Shown piece by piece: positions 43,280-52,547 of a DNA stretch of 64,000 nt. Source of the stretch: DASZZZ01 sp036260375. Its GTDB lineage: Bacteria > Actinomycetota > CADDZG01 > WHSQ01. The stretch covers positions 20,410-84,409 of the forward strand of contig DASZZZ010000109.1 of assembly GCA_036260375.1 (NCBI GenBank), given 5' to 3'. The translations under genes and the position numbers were made by a program. How positions within the stretch are numbered: the first letter of the stretch is position 1; every line of letters starts with the position of its first letter. Under the pieces are notes generated by a model. The model ran no database searches. It saw only the letters and a list, made by a program, of their open reading frames with translations, and was not told the DNA's origin.

Positions 43280-43956
43280 CCCGCTCGCACGACGAGCTCA
43301 GGTCGCTCATCCCGGCGTACGTCCTCGGCGCCGTCCCCGACGACGAGATGGCGGAGGTGCGTGCGCACATCGTCTCGTGCGACGAGTGCATGGCGGAGGC
43401 CGACGGCTACGCCGAGGCCGCCGAGTCACTCGCGCTCGCGACGCCGGCCGAGGAGCCACCCGCGGGCTTCACGGCTCGCGTCATGGAGCGTGCCGTCGGC
43501 GCGCGGCCTCGGGCACAGGCGCGGCGCGGGGTCGCGGCGTCGTGGCCGCGTCTGGCAGCCAGCCTCGCGGCGGCCGCGCTGGTCGTGGTGGGCGCGCTGT
43601 GGATCGTCGCGCGCGACGACCTCGCCGAGCAGCGCGAGCTCGTGGCCGCGCTGGTGCGCTCGGACGACGGCATGCGCCTGCGCGGCGCCGGGGCGGTCGC
43701 GATGGTGGTCCCGGGCGACGACGGCGCCGTGTTCGTGGTCGACGGGCTCGACGCCGCCCCCGAGGGGCGCGACTACCAGCTGTGGTTCCTCGACGACGGC
43801 ACACCCGCGAGCGCCGGCGTGTTCGACGTGTCCGGCGACGTCGCGGTGGTCGAGACGGATCAGTCGCTCGAGGGCGTGGACGGGGCCGCGGTCACGGTCG
43901 AGCCCGACGGCGGCTCGCCCGAGCCGACGACCGATCCCGTCGTCGTCTCCGGCTGA
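43276..43956 (+). CDS. rskA: Anti-sigma-K factor, RskA family
   Basis: 226-aa single-pass inhibitor of the upstream sigma factor. Cytosolic anti-sigma domain with HIVSCDECM (zinc-type His-x3-Cys-x2-Cys), transmembrane helix LAASLAAAALVVVGALWIVA (~residues 92-111), and an extracytoplasmic RskA domain (DYQLWFLDDGTPASAGVFD, then a Thr/Val-rich end). ATG at 43276 is coupled to the sigma gene. Regulated proteolysis of the outer part would release the sigma factor. Confidence 0.92.
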   Translation: MTRSHDELRSLIPAYVLGAVPDDEMAEVRAHIVSCDECMAEADGYAEAAESLALATPAEEPPAGFTARVMERAVGARPRAQARRGVAASWPRLAASLAAAALVVVGALWIVARDDLAEQRELVAALVRSDDGMRLRGAGAVAMVVPGDDGAVFVVDGLDAAPEGRDYQLWFLDDGTPASAGVFDVSGDVAVVETDQSLEGVDGAAVTVEPDGGSPEPTTDPVVVSG

Positions 43957-43989
43957 CCCGCTCGCGCCACGGCCGCCACGTTCCCCGCA

Positions 43990-44775
43990 CTACGAGCGGC
44001 GCGCGCGCGGCGCGACGAACAGCGACTGCACGCCGCGGCCGAGGGAGCCGCGCTCGTCGCGGATGACGCTCGTCGCGATGCCGACTCCGTCGCGCCCGAC
44101 GGTCGTCGCCGCGTCGAGGCAGATCCACTCGCCGTGCGCGGCGCGATGCGCGTACACCGACAGATCGGGGTTGACGAACAGCCACGCTCGGAAGTCGAGC
44201 ACGGACGAGACGCCGCTCGCGGAGTCGGCCGCGACGAGCACGCGCGCGAGCGGCGACACGGGCTCGCCCGCGACGAGCGCGTGGCGCATGCGAACCCACG
44301 CGGTCGCGGGGCCCGGCTCGAGGAACGCGCCCGAGGTGAAGCGCCACTCCATCGCGCGCAGGTAGTCGACGCGCGTTCCGGTGTCGAAGAGCTCGACGCG
44401 CGCGCCGTCCCGGGGGCCGGGCGGTGGGTCGTCGTGGGTCGGCGGTGCGTCGACGGTTTCCCTGCGCACGAACCACGCGCGCGCGTGCATCACGTCTGTG
44501 TCACGCGCGCTGGCGCGCGCCTCTACGAGCTCGACGTTGCGTCCGCCGCGCACGGTGCGCACGTCGATCGACAGCGGCGCGAGCGGAATCGGCTTGAGGA
44601 TGTCGAACGTCACGCGCGCCGCGAGCACGTCGTCGCGTCCCACGGCACGCTCGAGCGCGCGTCCTAGCAGGGCCGCGGGCGGGCCCCCGTGCTGCGCGTC
44701 GCGCGACCACGGCCCGCGCGTCCACTCCGTGGGGACGAACACGTCGCCGTCCGCGACGTAGAAGGCGTCGACCAT
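43990..44775 (-). CDS. Acyl-CoA thioesterase, TesB-like double hotdog
   Basis: 261 aa with two hotdog-fold halves. The N half carries AQHGGPPAALLGRALE with the typical His-Gly-Gly turn and VTFDILKPIPLAPL. The C half has SGVSSVLDFRAWLFVNPDLSV, where the Asp-x-x-Trp-type region holds the predicted catalytic Asp. Cytosolic; cleaves an acyl-CoA of unknown chain. ATG at 44775 is the only good start. Convergent with the RskA gene. Confidence 0.82.
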   Translation of the reverse strand: MVDAFYVADGDVFVPTEWTRGPWSRDAQHGGPPAALLGRALERAVGRDDVLAARVTFDILKPIPLAPLSIDVRTVRGGRNVELVEARASARDTDVMHARAWFVRRETVDAPPTHDDPPPGPRDGARVELFDTGTRVDYLRAMEWRFTSGAFLEPGPATAWVRMRHALVAGEPVSPLARVLVAADSASGVSSVLDFRAWLFVNPDLSVYAHRAAHGEWICLDAATTVGRDGVGIATSVIRDERGSLGRGVQSLFVAPRARRS

Positions 44776-44873
44776 CGGCGCAGGCTAGCAGCGCGGCGCG
44801 CGGGGGAGGGGACCGCGGCGCGGGCGGCGAATAGGACCGGCGAGGGGTGTCGTCGACGACTGGAGGCTTCGTC

Positions 44874-46670
44874 ATGGCCACGTTCGTCCCGGCCCGGCGC
44901 GCGCTGGCGTGGACGCTGGGGATCGCCGCGCTCGTCGCCGGGTTCTCGTACCCCGTGCCGGAGGCCGAGGCGGCGCCGAACCGCTACGTCACGCTGAGCG
45001 ACGGGACGTCTATCGCGATCAACGTGCGCATGCCGGAGGGCTACGTCGAGGGCCGCCGCTACCCGACGATCTTCGAGATGTCGGGCTACGACGGCGGGTC
45101 GTCGGACGGCACGACGCCGGGCAACCTTTCGGGCGAGGGGAGCCGCGGACTCACCAAGCACTACGAACGCAACTACGTCACCGTGCACGCGTCGGTCCGC
45201 GGCACGGGGTGCTCGGCGGGCGAGTTCGACCTCTTCTCATGGCGCAGCGCGCTCGACGGCCGCGAGCTCGTCGAGTGGATCGCGCGCCAGCCGTGGTCGA
45301 ACGGCGACGTCGGCATCTACGGCCACTCGTACGGCGGCATCACCGGCTTCATGGTCGCCGCGACGCAGCCCCCGCACTTGCGCGCAGTGACGGTCTCCGG
45401 TCTCATCGACGACCTCTACCGCGGCATCGTCTACCCCGGCGGCGTCGCGAACTACGGCTTCCCGCTGCTGTGGACCGGCGCGATCCGGCCGTTCTACGAC
45501 GTCGGCGGCGGCACGTTCCCCGGCATCGCGAACGGCGACGAGCAGTGCGCGCGCAACGTCGCGACGCACCGTCGCACGGTCCTCGACGACCCGATCCTCG
45601 AGGGCCTCACCGACACCGACACGAACTGGTATCGCTCGCGCTCGCTCATCACGTACGCGGAGCGCATCCGCGTGCCGATCCACGTCACCGGCGCGTACCA
45701 GGACGAGCAGACCGGGCCGCGGGGGCCGTACCACCTGTTCGAGGCGGTCGACGGCGCGCCCGCGCGCCGTCTCGTCATGACCAACGGAGTCCACGGCACG
45801 CAGACGAGCCCCGAGGAGGTGTGGCGCGATCGCGTCGCGTGGATGGACTACTGGCTGCGCGGCGCGAGCGACGCGCCGGCGCGCTCGTCGGTCACGACGT
45901 TGCTCGAGATGACGAGCGACGGCTCGAACGGACGCATCGAGTCGCGCACGTTCCCGCTCGAGCAGTCGCGCTGGCGCGACCTGTACCTGCGCTCGGACGG
46001 CCGCCTGCGGTTCGCCTCGCCCGGGCGCGATGAGGGCTCCGACTCGTACTTCTCCAGCGGCCGCCAGTCGTGGAGCTACCAGGGCGGCGAGGACACCGGT
46101 CCGCCGCTGACGACCGAGGAGGGGCCGGACGAGCTCACGTACCGCTCGAAGAGGTTCGGGCGCGCGACCGCGATCGTCGGTCCCGCGACCGCGACGCTGT
46201 ACGCGTCGTCGACCGCGCCCGAGACCGAGCTGTTCGTGCAGGTGATCGACGAGGCGCCCGACGGGAGCCGCTACTACGTCCAGCGCGGGATGCTTAGGGC
46301 GAGTCACCGGGCGATCGACCGGGGCCTGTCCGACAAGCTCGACGACGGCACGATCTACCGTCCGTGGCGTCCGCACACGAACCCGACGCTCATCGAGCCG
46401 GGCCGCGTGTACCGGTACCTGGTGGAGATCTTCCCGTTCGGCCACGTGTTCCGGCCGGGCCACCGGCTCGTGGTGAAGATCCACGCGCCTCCGGCCGTGG
46501 ACAGCTACTACGCCTACATCCCCAAGCGCCCGCCGAGCGTGAACACGATCCTGCACGACGCCAAGCACCCGTCGAGCCTGATGCTGCCCTTCGTGCCGCT
46601 GACGGGCTCGGGCCTCGGGCCTGCGCCGGACTCGTGCGCGCTGACGGGCGTGAGGTGCGTCGGGGGCTGA
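44874..46670 (+). CDS. Secreted CocE/NonD family hydrolase (X-Pro dipeptidyl-peptidase S15-like)
   Basis: 598 aa, exported (ALAWTLGIAALVAGFSYP signal, cleavage near AEAAP). N-terminal alpha/beta-hydrolase: MPEGYVEGRRYPTIFEMSGYD, nucleophile in YGHSYGGITGF, Asp in TGAYQDEQTG, His in MTNGVHGTQT. C-terminal jelly-roll (~residues 375-590) with TATLYASSTAPETELFVQV. GGAGG lies seven bases before ATG 44874. Substrates of the family range from peptides to esters. The last ~30 codons have a decayed duplicate at 49338-49429. Confidence 0.87.
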   Translation: MATFVPARRALAWTLGIAALVAGFSYPVPEAEAAPNRYVTLSDGTSIAINVRMPEGYVEGRRYPTIFEMSGYDGGSSDGTTPGNLSGEGSRGLTKHYERNYVTVHASVRGTGCSAGEFDLFSWRSALDGRELVEWIARQPWSNGDVGIYGHSYGGITGFMVAATQPPHLRAVTVSGLIDDLYRGIVYPGGVANYGFPLLWTGAIRPFYDVGGGTFPGIANGDEQCARNVATHRRTVLDDPILEGLTDTDTNWYRSRSLITYAERIRVPIHVTGAYQDEQTGPRGPYHLFEAVDGAPARRLVMTNGVHGTQTSPEEVWRDRVAWMDYWLRGASDAPARSSVTTLLEMTSDGSNGRIESRTFPLEQSRWRDLYLRSDGRLRFASPGRDEGSDSYFSSGRQSWSYQGGEDTGPPLTTEEGPDELTYRSKRFGRATAIVGPATATLYASSTAPETELFVQVIDEAPDGSRYYVQRGMLRASHRAIDRGLSDKLDDGTIYRPWRPHTNPTLIEPGRVYRYLVEIFPFGHVFRPGHRLVVKIHAPPAVDSYYAYIPKRPPSVNTILHDAKHPSSLMLPFVPLTGSGLGPAPDSCALTGVRCVGG

Positions 46671-46770
46671 GCCTCTAGGCGATCGCGGCGCCTTCCACCG
46701 CACCTCTCTCGATGTGGAGATCACCTCTCTGGCATGATGTGCGCGTCACCGGGCGGGCGAGGGAGATGGG

Positions 46771-48474
46771 GTGCGTAGGACCACGGCGAGGTTGGTGGCC
46801 GGCGTGCTGGTCGCCGTCGTCGCTGCCGTGTCGGCTCCGGTCCACGCGTCCTCGGCGACCCCGGCGCTCGTGCCGCGCGGCCGAGCTCTGCCCCTGGCGA
46901 CGTTCTACGACCAGGTCGTCGACGCCGAGCGCGGGCGCATCTTCGTGTCCGGTGGGGCCGGGAGCGACGCGGTCGTCGTCACGAACTACGACGGCCACGT
47001 CCTCGCCACCATTCCCGGGCTGCCCGACGCGGCCGGCATGGCGCTCGACGACGACACGCTCTACGTCGCGCGCGAGCATGCCGCGGGCGTCTACGTCGTC
47101 GACACCGGCGCGCTCGTCAAGACGCGCACGCTCCCTCTGCCCCATCCCTCGACCGGTGACGTCGCGTTCGTCCACCACCGTCTGTGGGTCGTCCTCGGCA
47201 CCTGTGATCGCTACGGCGTCCTCTACTTCGTCGATCCGCGCAGCGGCGAGCAGGGCTATACGCCGCATAGCTACCACTGCCCGGACCTCGAGCCGTCGCC
47301 GTTCAACCCGCACCTGCTCTACGTCGCCGAGCGCGACTTGAGCCCCGCTCCCGTCGTCAAGATCGACGTCTCGCGCGCGCCGGCGACGCTGGTCGGTGCG
47401 ACGCCGTGGGGCGAGGGCAGCGACCTCGCCGACATGGCGATCTCGGCCGACGGCGAGACGCTGCTGACGGCGCACGGCCACCCCTACACGGTGCAGGAGC
47501 ACCGTACGAGCGACATGGCCCTCACCGGCTTCACCTATGGGACGGCGACCTACCCCCACACGGTGGCGACGACGGACGCCGGCGGCGGCTTCGTCGCGGT
47601 CTCGCCCGCGCCTCCGCCCGGAAGCGACGTCGCTGTCTATCCGTGGAGGAGCGGGACGGCGACCGTGATCTACGACGGCGTCGTGCCCGCGCCCGACGGG
47701 CTCGAGTTCGTGCCGCAGGCAGCGCGCCTGGTCTCCATCGGCGGCTACGACCCGGTGCGCTTCCACGCTCTTGACGGGTCGTCCGGTCTCGACGCGCATC
47801 TCTCGCTCACAGCGAGCGAGGAGCAGGTCGTCCACGGACGAACCGTGTCGCTAACGGCGCAACTGTCGCCGACGCCGGGAAGCTCGCATCGGACGGTGTC
47901 GATCTACGCCATTCCGTTCGGTGGGACGGAGCGCGAGATCGCGCGCGCGCCGGTCGGCGCGGACGGCGCACTGACGGTCGACGCGACCCCGTCGCGCAAC
48001 ACGACGTACGTCGCGCGTTGGGCCGGCGACGACACGTACCTGTCCGTGAACAGCGACGGCGTCGACGTCTTCGTGAAGGTGTTCGTGCGAACGAGGCTGT
48101 ACGGGTGGTACGGCACGTCGGGCGTGTGGAAGCTGTATCGCGTCGGCGACTCCGGCAAGCAAGTCGGCGTCGTCGTGCCGAACCAGTCCGGTCGCGATCT
48201 GGTGTTCGAGGCTCAACAGCGCGTCGACGGACAGTGGGTGCCGGCCGCCCGGGCGGCGTTCCCGATCGGCGCCGACGGGCGCGCCGTCGCCTACCTCGTC
48301 TCGGATCGCCCGGGCTACTTCCGGACGCGCAACGTGTTCGCCGACCACTGGGACTACCGCGGCGCCGCGTCCAACTGGCAGTACCTGCGCTACACGCGCG
48401 CGACCGCGACCGCGGCGCGCGCCGCTCCGAACGGCGAGCCCGGCGTCCGCTTCGAACGGTCCGCGTCGCGCTAG
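46771..48474 (+). CDS. Secreted beta-propeller protein with Ig-like C-terminus
   Basis: 567 aa. Signal peptide (LVAGVLVAVVAAVSAPVHA). A propeller of about seven blades (~residues 35-340) with YVTN-type strands such as DDDTLYVAREHAAGVYVVDT and DLADMAISADGETLLTAH. Then a Big-like or Ig-like domain (~345-430: SLTASEEQVVHGRTVSLTAQ, TYVARWAGDDTYL) and a beta-rich end with RTRLYGWYGTSGVWKLYR. GTG at 46771 follows AGGGAGATGGG. Probably surface-bound or secreted and binding a ligand or polymer; no enzyme motif seen. Confidence 0.75.
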   Translation: MRRTTARLVAGVLVAVVAAVSAPVHASSATPALVPRGRALPLATFYDQVVDAERGRIFVSGGAGSDAVVVTNYDGHVLATIPGLPDAAGMALDDDTLYVAREHAAGVYVVDTGALVKTRTLPLPHPSTGDVAFVHHRLWVVLGTCDRYGVLYFVDPRSGEQGYTPHSYHCPDLEPSPFNPHLLYVAERDLSPAPVVKIDVSRAPATLVGATPWGEGSDLADMAISADGETLLTAHGHPYTVQEHRTSDMALTGFTYGTATYPHTVATTDAGGGFVAVSPAPPPGSDVAVYPWRSGTATVIYDGVVPAPDGLEFVPQAARLVSIGGYDPVRFHALDGSSGLDAHLSLTASEEQVVHGRTVSLTAQLSPTPGSSHRTVSIYAIPFGGTEREIARAPVGADGALTVDATPSRNTTYVARWAGDDTYLSVNSDGVDVFVKVFVRTRLYGWYGTSGVWKLYRVGDSGKQVGVVVPNQSGRDLVFEAQQRVDGQWVPAARAAFPIGADGRAVAYLVSDRPGYFRTRNVFADHWDYRGAASNWQYLRYTRATATAARAAPNGEPGVRFERSASR

Positions 48475-48583
48475 CTGGGCGGGCTGGCCGAGCGCGATCT
48501 CCGGGTCTTTGCTCGCTCCGTGGGGGACTCGTCTGCGCCCCTCGACCGACGTCTGCGGCCGGCGCGACGGCTACGCTCCTTCG

Positions 48584-49336
48584 ATGAGCGACGCTCCGCA
48601 GCTGCCGGCCATGTATCACGGGCTTGCGAGCTGGTTCCATCTCGTGACGAGCCCGGACGAGTACGCGGTCGAGGCCGGCTTCTACGCCGGCGTGATGACC
48701 GAGAGCGCGCGGATACCCGTGCGCGAGGTGCTCGAGCTCGGCAGCGGCGGCGGCAACAACGCGTCGCACCTCAAGGCGCGCTTCGAGTTGACGCTCGCCG
48801 ACGTGTCGGAGGAGATGCTGTCCGTCAGCAGAGCGTTGAATCCCGAGTGCACGCACGTCCAGGGCGACATGCGGACGATCCGGCTCGGTAGGAGCTTCGA
48901 CGCCGTGTTCGTCCACGACGCGGTGATGTACCTGACGACGGAGGACGATCTCGCCGCTGCGATGCGCACCGCGTTCGAGCACTGCCGTCCGGGCGGAGCG
49001 GCCGTCTTCGCGCCCGACGTCGTGCGCGAGACGCTGGTGGCTCGCACGGACCACGGTGGTCACGACGGACCGGACCGCTGCCTTCGCTACCTCGAGTGGA
49101 TCTGGGACCCGGACCCCGCCGACGACACCTTCGTCGCCGACTACGCGTACCTCCTCAAGGACGCGGACGGGCGCGTGCACGTCGATCACGATCGCCACGT
49201 CTGCGGCGTCTTTCGACGTTCGACGTGGCTCCGGCTCCTGACGGAGACCGGCTTCCACGCGCACCGACGCGACGGCATCGAGGACGAGACGGGACCAGAC
49301 GTCTTCGTCGGCATCAGGCCGCTCCGAGCGACCTGA
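48584..49336 (+). CDS. Class I SAM-dependent methyltransferase
   Basis: 250 aa. Motif I VLELGSGGGNNASHLKARFE, motif II LTLADVSEEMLS, acidic HVQGDMRTIRLG, motif IV FDAVFVHDAVMYLTT, and CRPGGAAVFAPDVV. The C-terminal half has a beta cap of unknown function. ATG at 48584 is chosen because the family usually starts near here; the frame is open to 48509. A 44-codon fragment of a close paralogue sits at 53787-53921. Confidence 0.85.
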   Translation: MSDAPQLPAMYHGLASWFHLVTSPDEYAVEAGFYAGVMTESARIPVREVLELGSGGGNNASHLKARFELTLADVSEEMLSVSRALNPECTHVQGDMRTIRLGRSFDAVFVHDAVMYLTTEDDLAAAMRTAFEHCRPGGAAVFAPDVVRETLVARTDHGGHDGPDRCLRYLEWIWDPDPADDTFVADYAYLLKDADGRVHVDHDRHVCGVFRRSTWLRLLTETGFHAHRRDGIEDETGPDVFVGIRPLRAT

Positions 49337-49337
49337 G

Positions 49338-49429
49338 GATGCTGCCCTTCCCGCCGTTTTAGGGGCGCCGACCTGGGCGCGAAGCCCGAGCCGTGCGCAC
49401 TAACGAGCGTGAGGTGCACCCAGGACTGA
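49338..49429 (+). pseudogene. Decayed C-terminus of a CocE-type hydrolase
   Basis: These 92 bases align end to end, without net length change, with the last part of the 44874-46670 gene (gatgctgcccttc..., cgtgcgc.ct.acg.gcgtgaggtgc, ending ctga). About 30% of positions differ, and in-frame stops (for example TTTTAG) break it. A relic of a duplicated or rearranged neighbour, directly after the methyltransferase gene. The rest of the gap to 49670 shows no gene. Confidence 0.7.
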
Positions 49430-49670
49430 TCAAGGTCGCAGTGGCCGTCGCAGGGCATTGCACCAGGCCTCAGAGCCTCGCGGGGGCGAGTGTCAGACGG
49501 TTAGCGCAGCGGATGTTTGGCGTCTGCGAATTCGTCTAATGCGCGACCCTCTTGTTGGGCTCCATAGGGGACTAGTCGGTTTGGCTCATTTGTCGAGCTA
49601 GCCCCTTCCATTCGCCGACTCGACGCTGCGACGATGTGCCGGCGTCGATATCGGCTTGGGGAGGCTAGGC

Positions 49671-52235
49671 GTGGGAGAAGAAGCGAACTCTGTCGTGCAC
49701 ATGGTTCACGGTGCAGCCACGGAAGCGGCGCTTTCAATACTCGATCGGATCGACTTGGAAGGCCGCCCCGCGCGATACCTCCCCGTGCCGCAGGATCTGC
49801 ACCCGCTGGCTCAAGAGGTTCTTGAGAGAAGCGTGCCTAGAGGTCTTTACCGTCATCAGGCGATCGCCGTCGCGGCGCTGTTGCGTGGTGACGATGTGGC
49901 ATTAGCGACACCGACGGCGTCTGGGAAGAGTCTTGCATTCATGGCCGGTGCCGCCCACCACCTCCTAAGTCTTCATCACTCTAGAGTGCTCGCGCTGTAT
50001 CCCGCGAAAGCTTTGATTCAAGACCAGCTGAACAAGTGGCAATCCTTTTTGGGGCAACTCGACCTCTCTCTCGGATTCATCGACGGAAGTGTCGAAATGG
50101 AGGAGCGACTCGAGAGGCTCAAGCTGTCTCGTGTGATTCTCATGACGCCTGATGTTGCACATGCGTGGCTCTTGAGACGCCAGGATCTCGCCGAAATCAG
50201 AGAGTTCCTGTCGCTTCTCCGGCTTCTCGTTCTCGATGAGGCGCACGAGTATGACGGTGTCTTCGGAACGAACATGGCCTTTTTCTTGCGGCGCCTTCAG
50301 GTCGCTGCTCGCCCACACCAAATCATCTGCAGCACAGCAACGATCGCAGATCCGGAGAGCTTTCTCTGGAAACTGACCGGGAGGAAGGTGCATATCCTGG
50401 GTCCTCGCGAGGATGGGTCGCCGAGCCCGCGCAAATCAATCATGTTGGCGCGCTCTGAGGGCGGGCATCGCTTCACAAACATTCTCGCCTTGCTCCGGGA
50501 GATCGCGAGTTCGGGAACCGGACGCTTCCTCGCGTTCGCCGACTCAAGAAAGATGGTCGAGCGAGTCGTGGCAGGAGTTCATCGTTTCGGCGTCGATGAG
50601 GAGGATGAGCGCCCCACACCCAATGATGTTGCCGACGAAGTAAGGCGTCGGGACGAGGTTATCAAAGTCGATGTCGACGGACGGCGTCAGCGTGTGCTTC
50701 CGTACCGAGCGGGATATGAGGAAGAGGATCGGCGGTCGATTCAGAGTGCCCTAGAGAAAGGAGAATTGGCAGGTGTTGTTTCTACGAGTGCGTTAGAGCT
50801 AGGGCTCGACATTGGTGAGATTGACCTTGTCGTGTTGCTCAGTCAGCCTCCGTCAATCAAGTCCTTCTGGCAACGCCTTGGACGAGCTGGTCGCCGGAAT
50901 GCGGGTGTGTGCCTCTTTCTCGACGATCGCGGCGTTATCTCAGAGCAAAAGGAAGGCTTAGAGAAGTATCTAGCTCGATCGTTGGAACCCAGCTGGTTGT
51001 ACCTCGATAATCGAGTGATTCAATACGCGAATGCCCTTTGTGCTGCATACGAGATCGGGCAGCTGAAGAACCCTTCGCTCTCACCGTTCGATACGCTTCC
51101 GAGCGGGTTTCGAAAGATGGTCGACAACGAACTCAACCCGACTGAGGCTGTACCGCCCGATCTCTATGCGCTAAAGCAGAGAGGTCAGGACACTCCGCAT
51201 CTCGAATTCCCCTTGCGCTCCGCTGCCGAGCAAGACTTTAGGATCATTGATCTCAGAGGCAATGCTCTTGGTAGGGTGACTCTGGCTCAAGCGCTTCGCG
51301 AAGCTTATCCTGGTGCGGTCTACTACTACATGGCGAGACCGCACAGAGTCGTCCGTCTTGATCGTTCGCGAGGCGAGATCGTGTGCAGACGGGCGAGGGC
51401 AACAACAACAGAGCCCATTGCCCAGGTTATGGTGTTCCCACAGTTTGCGGGGGGAACGTTGCAACTGTGGCGAAGTGTAGAGAGCGCGTCGTTTGTGGCG
51501 GAAGTCGACGTGCAGGTGAGCGAGCGGGTACGCGGATTTCGAGAGATTCGCGGCTCCTCCGCGATCGAGCACAGGTATGGTGTCGGATCGGAGTACTCCC
51601 AACGTGAACTGACCCGTTTCTTTCCCACGAGCGGCGTATGTTGGCACTACCCAGGCATGGCGCTGCGGACAGGCGTCGCCGAAATTGTCGTCGACGCCTT
51701 TTGCTCCGAGTTCGGCATCCAGGCGCGTGACCTAGGCGTCGGTTTGTTCCTCTCTAAATCGGGCTCTCCCTTCGACGAGAGCGAATGCAGGGGATTCTGC
51801 GTGTACGACGCAGCGCAAGGGAGTCTCCGTCTAACTGAGATGCTTGCGTCACACTTCAGAGAGGTTGTTGCCGCAGCACTCGAACTCACCCGCGCGGTGG
51901 GGAGTGACGTAGCAGCCGACGAGTTGCTAATCGCGGCGGACAAATTCTCCGACATTTCGGAGAGTCGAACATCGCTGGCCAGCGACTTCGGTAGACAACA
52001 GCCGGATTGGGTGCCAGTTGTTGCGCGTGGTGAGCGCGCCATGTACGTGAGCGCCAACAGATCGGAGGAGGTGGTCGTTTCCGGTTATCGATACACCCCC
52101 GCGGGACTGATGTATGAACTTGAGTCAGCGAATGACGTAACACGCATGATCAAGTGGGAAACACTCCAACCTCTCCACGGTGAGACGCGCATGATTCGAT
52201 ATAACGTCATGACTGGCGAGATCGATGACACCTAG
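49671..52235 (+). CDS. DEAD/DEAH-box helicase, MrfA/YprA-like
   Basis: 854 aa. Superfamily 2: GLYRHQAIAVAALL, Walker A TPTASGKSLAFM, Walker B LVLDEAHEY, ICSTATI, motif IV ADSRKMVER, motif V STSALELGLDIGE and motif VI QRLGRAGRR all intact. The C-terminal ~380 residues resemble the long accessory part of MrfA/YprA/DUF1998-type helicases (GFCVYDAAQGSLRLTEML is a VYD-type fragment), but without the DUF1998 Cys quartet. GTG at 49671 has GGGGAGG six bases upstream. The codon and base use is clearly less GC-rich than all neighbours, so probably transferred. Relatives act in DNA repair or phage defence (DISARM DrmA-like). It stands alone here, so a defence role is a guess. Confidence 0.83.
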   Translation: MGEEANSVVHMVHGAATEAALSILDRIDLEGRPARYLPVPQDLHPLAQEVLERSVPRGLYRHQAIAVAALLRGDDVALATPTASGKSLAFMAGAAHHLLSLHHSRVLALYPAKALIQDQLNKWQSFLGQLDLSLGFIDGSVEMEERLERLKLSRVILMTPDVAHAWLLRRQDLAEIREFLSLLRLLVLDEAHEYDGVFGTNMAFFLRRLQVAARPHQIICSTATIADPESFLWKLTGRKVHILGPREDGSPSPRKSIMLARSEGGHRFTNILALLREIASSGTGRFLAFADSRKMVERVVAGVHRFGVDEEDERPTPNDVADEVRRRDEVIKVDVDGRRQRVLPYRAGYEEEDRRSIQSALEKGELAGVVSTSALELGLDIGEIDLVVLLSQPPSIKSFWQRLGRAGRRNAGVCLFLDDRGVISEQKEGLEKYLARSLEPSWLYLDNRVIQYANALCAAYEIGQLKNPSLSPFDTLPSGFRKMVDNELNPTEAVPPDLYALKQRGQDTPHLEFPLRSAAEQDFRIIDLRGNALGRVTLAQALREAYPGAVYYYMARPHRVVRLDRSRGEIVCRRARATTTEPIAQVMVFPQFAGGTLQLWRSVESASFVAEVDVQVSERVRGFREIRGSSAIEHRYGVGSEYSQRELTRFFPTSGVCWHYPGMALRTGVAEIVVDAFCSEFGIQARDLGVGLFLSKSGSPFDESECRGFCVYDAAQGSLRLTEMLASHFREVVAAALELTRAVGSDVAADELLIAADKFSDISESRTSLASDFGRQQPDWVPVVARGERAMYVSANRSEEVVVSGYRYTPAGLMYELESANDVTRMIKWETLQPLHGETRMIRYNVMTGEIDDT

Positions 52236-52547
52236 CATCGTTGGGTGATGCGGTTGCTAGTTGTCCGAACGGTATCAAACCTTCCGATGACGTCCTTTGG
52301 CCGGCTCTCTCTCTCAGCACCGCTGCCAGGTATACCCCGTTTGAATGTGAGTCGAGACGAAAGACCCTCTAGGCACGATCCCGTCCCTTAGGTAAACTCC
52401 GCGCCGTCGGGTCGCGGGCCTCGGTCGGAACGACGAGACTTGCGGCGCTTGTATTGCGCACTCGGGGCGACGCCGGCCCCCGTTCGCGGCTCCCGTCGTC
52501 TGGGCGCGACGCGACGTGCCGCTGATCGAAGGCGAGGTGGGGCGGCG
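52236..52547. other. Gene-free stretch after the helicase island
   Basis: About 310 bases with a transition from the less GC-rich helicase region back to GC-rich sequence. I see no coding frame with homology, no tRNA and no clear repeat or attachment site. Confidence 0.5.

Noticed and set aside
49430..49670. tRNA or attachment site at the helicase island border
   Set aside because: No tRNA fold and no direct repeat matching the far side (52236-52547) was recognised by eye.
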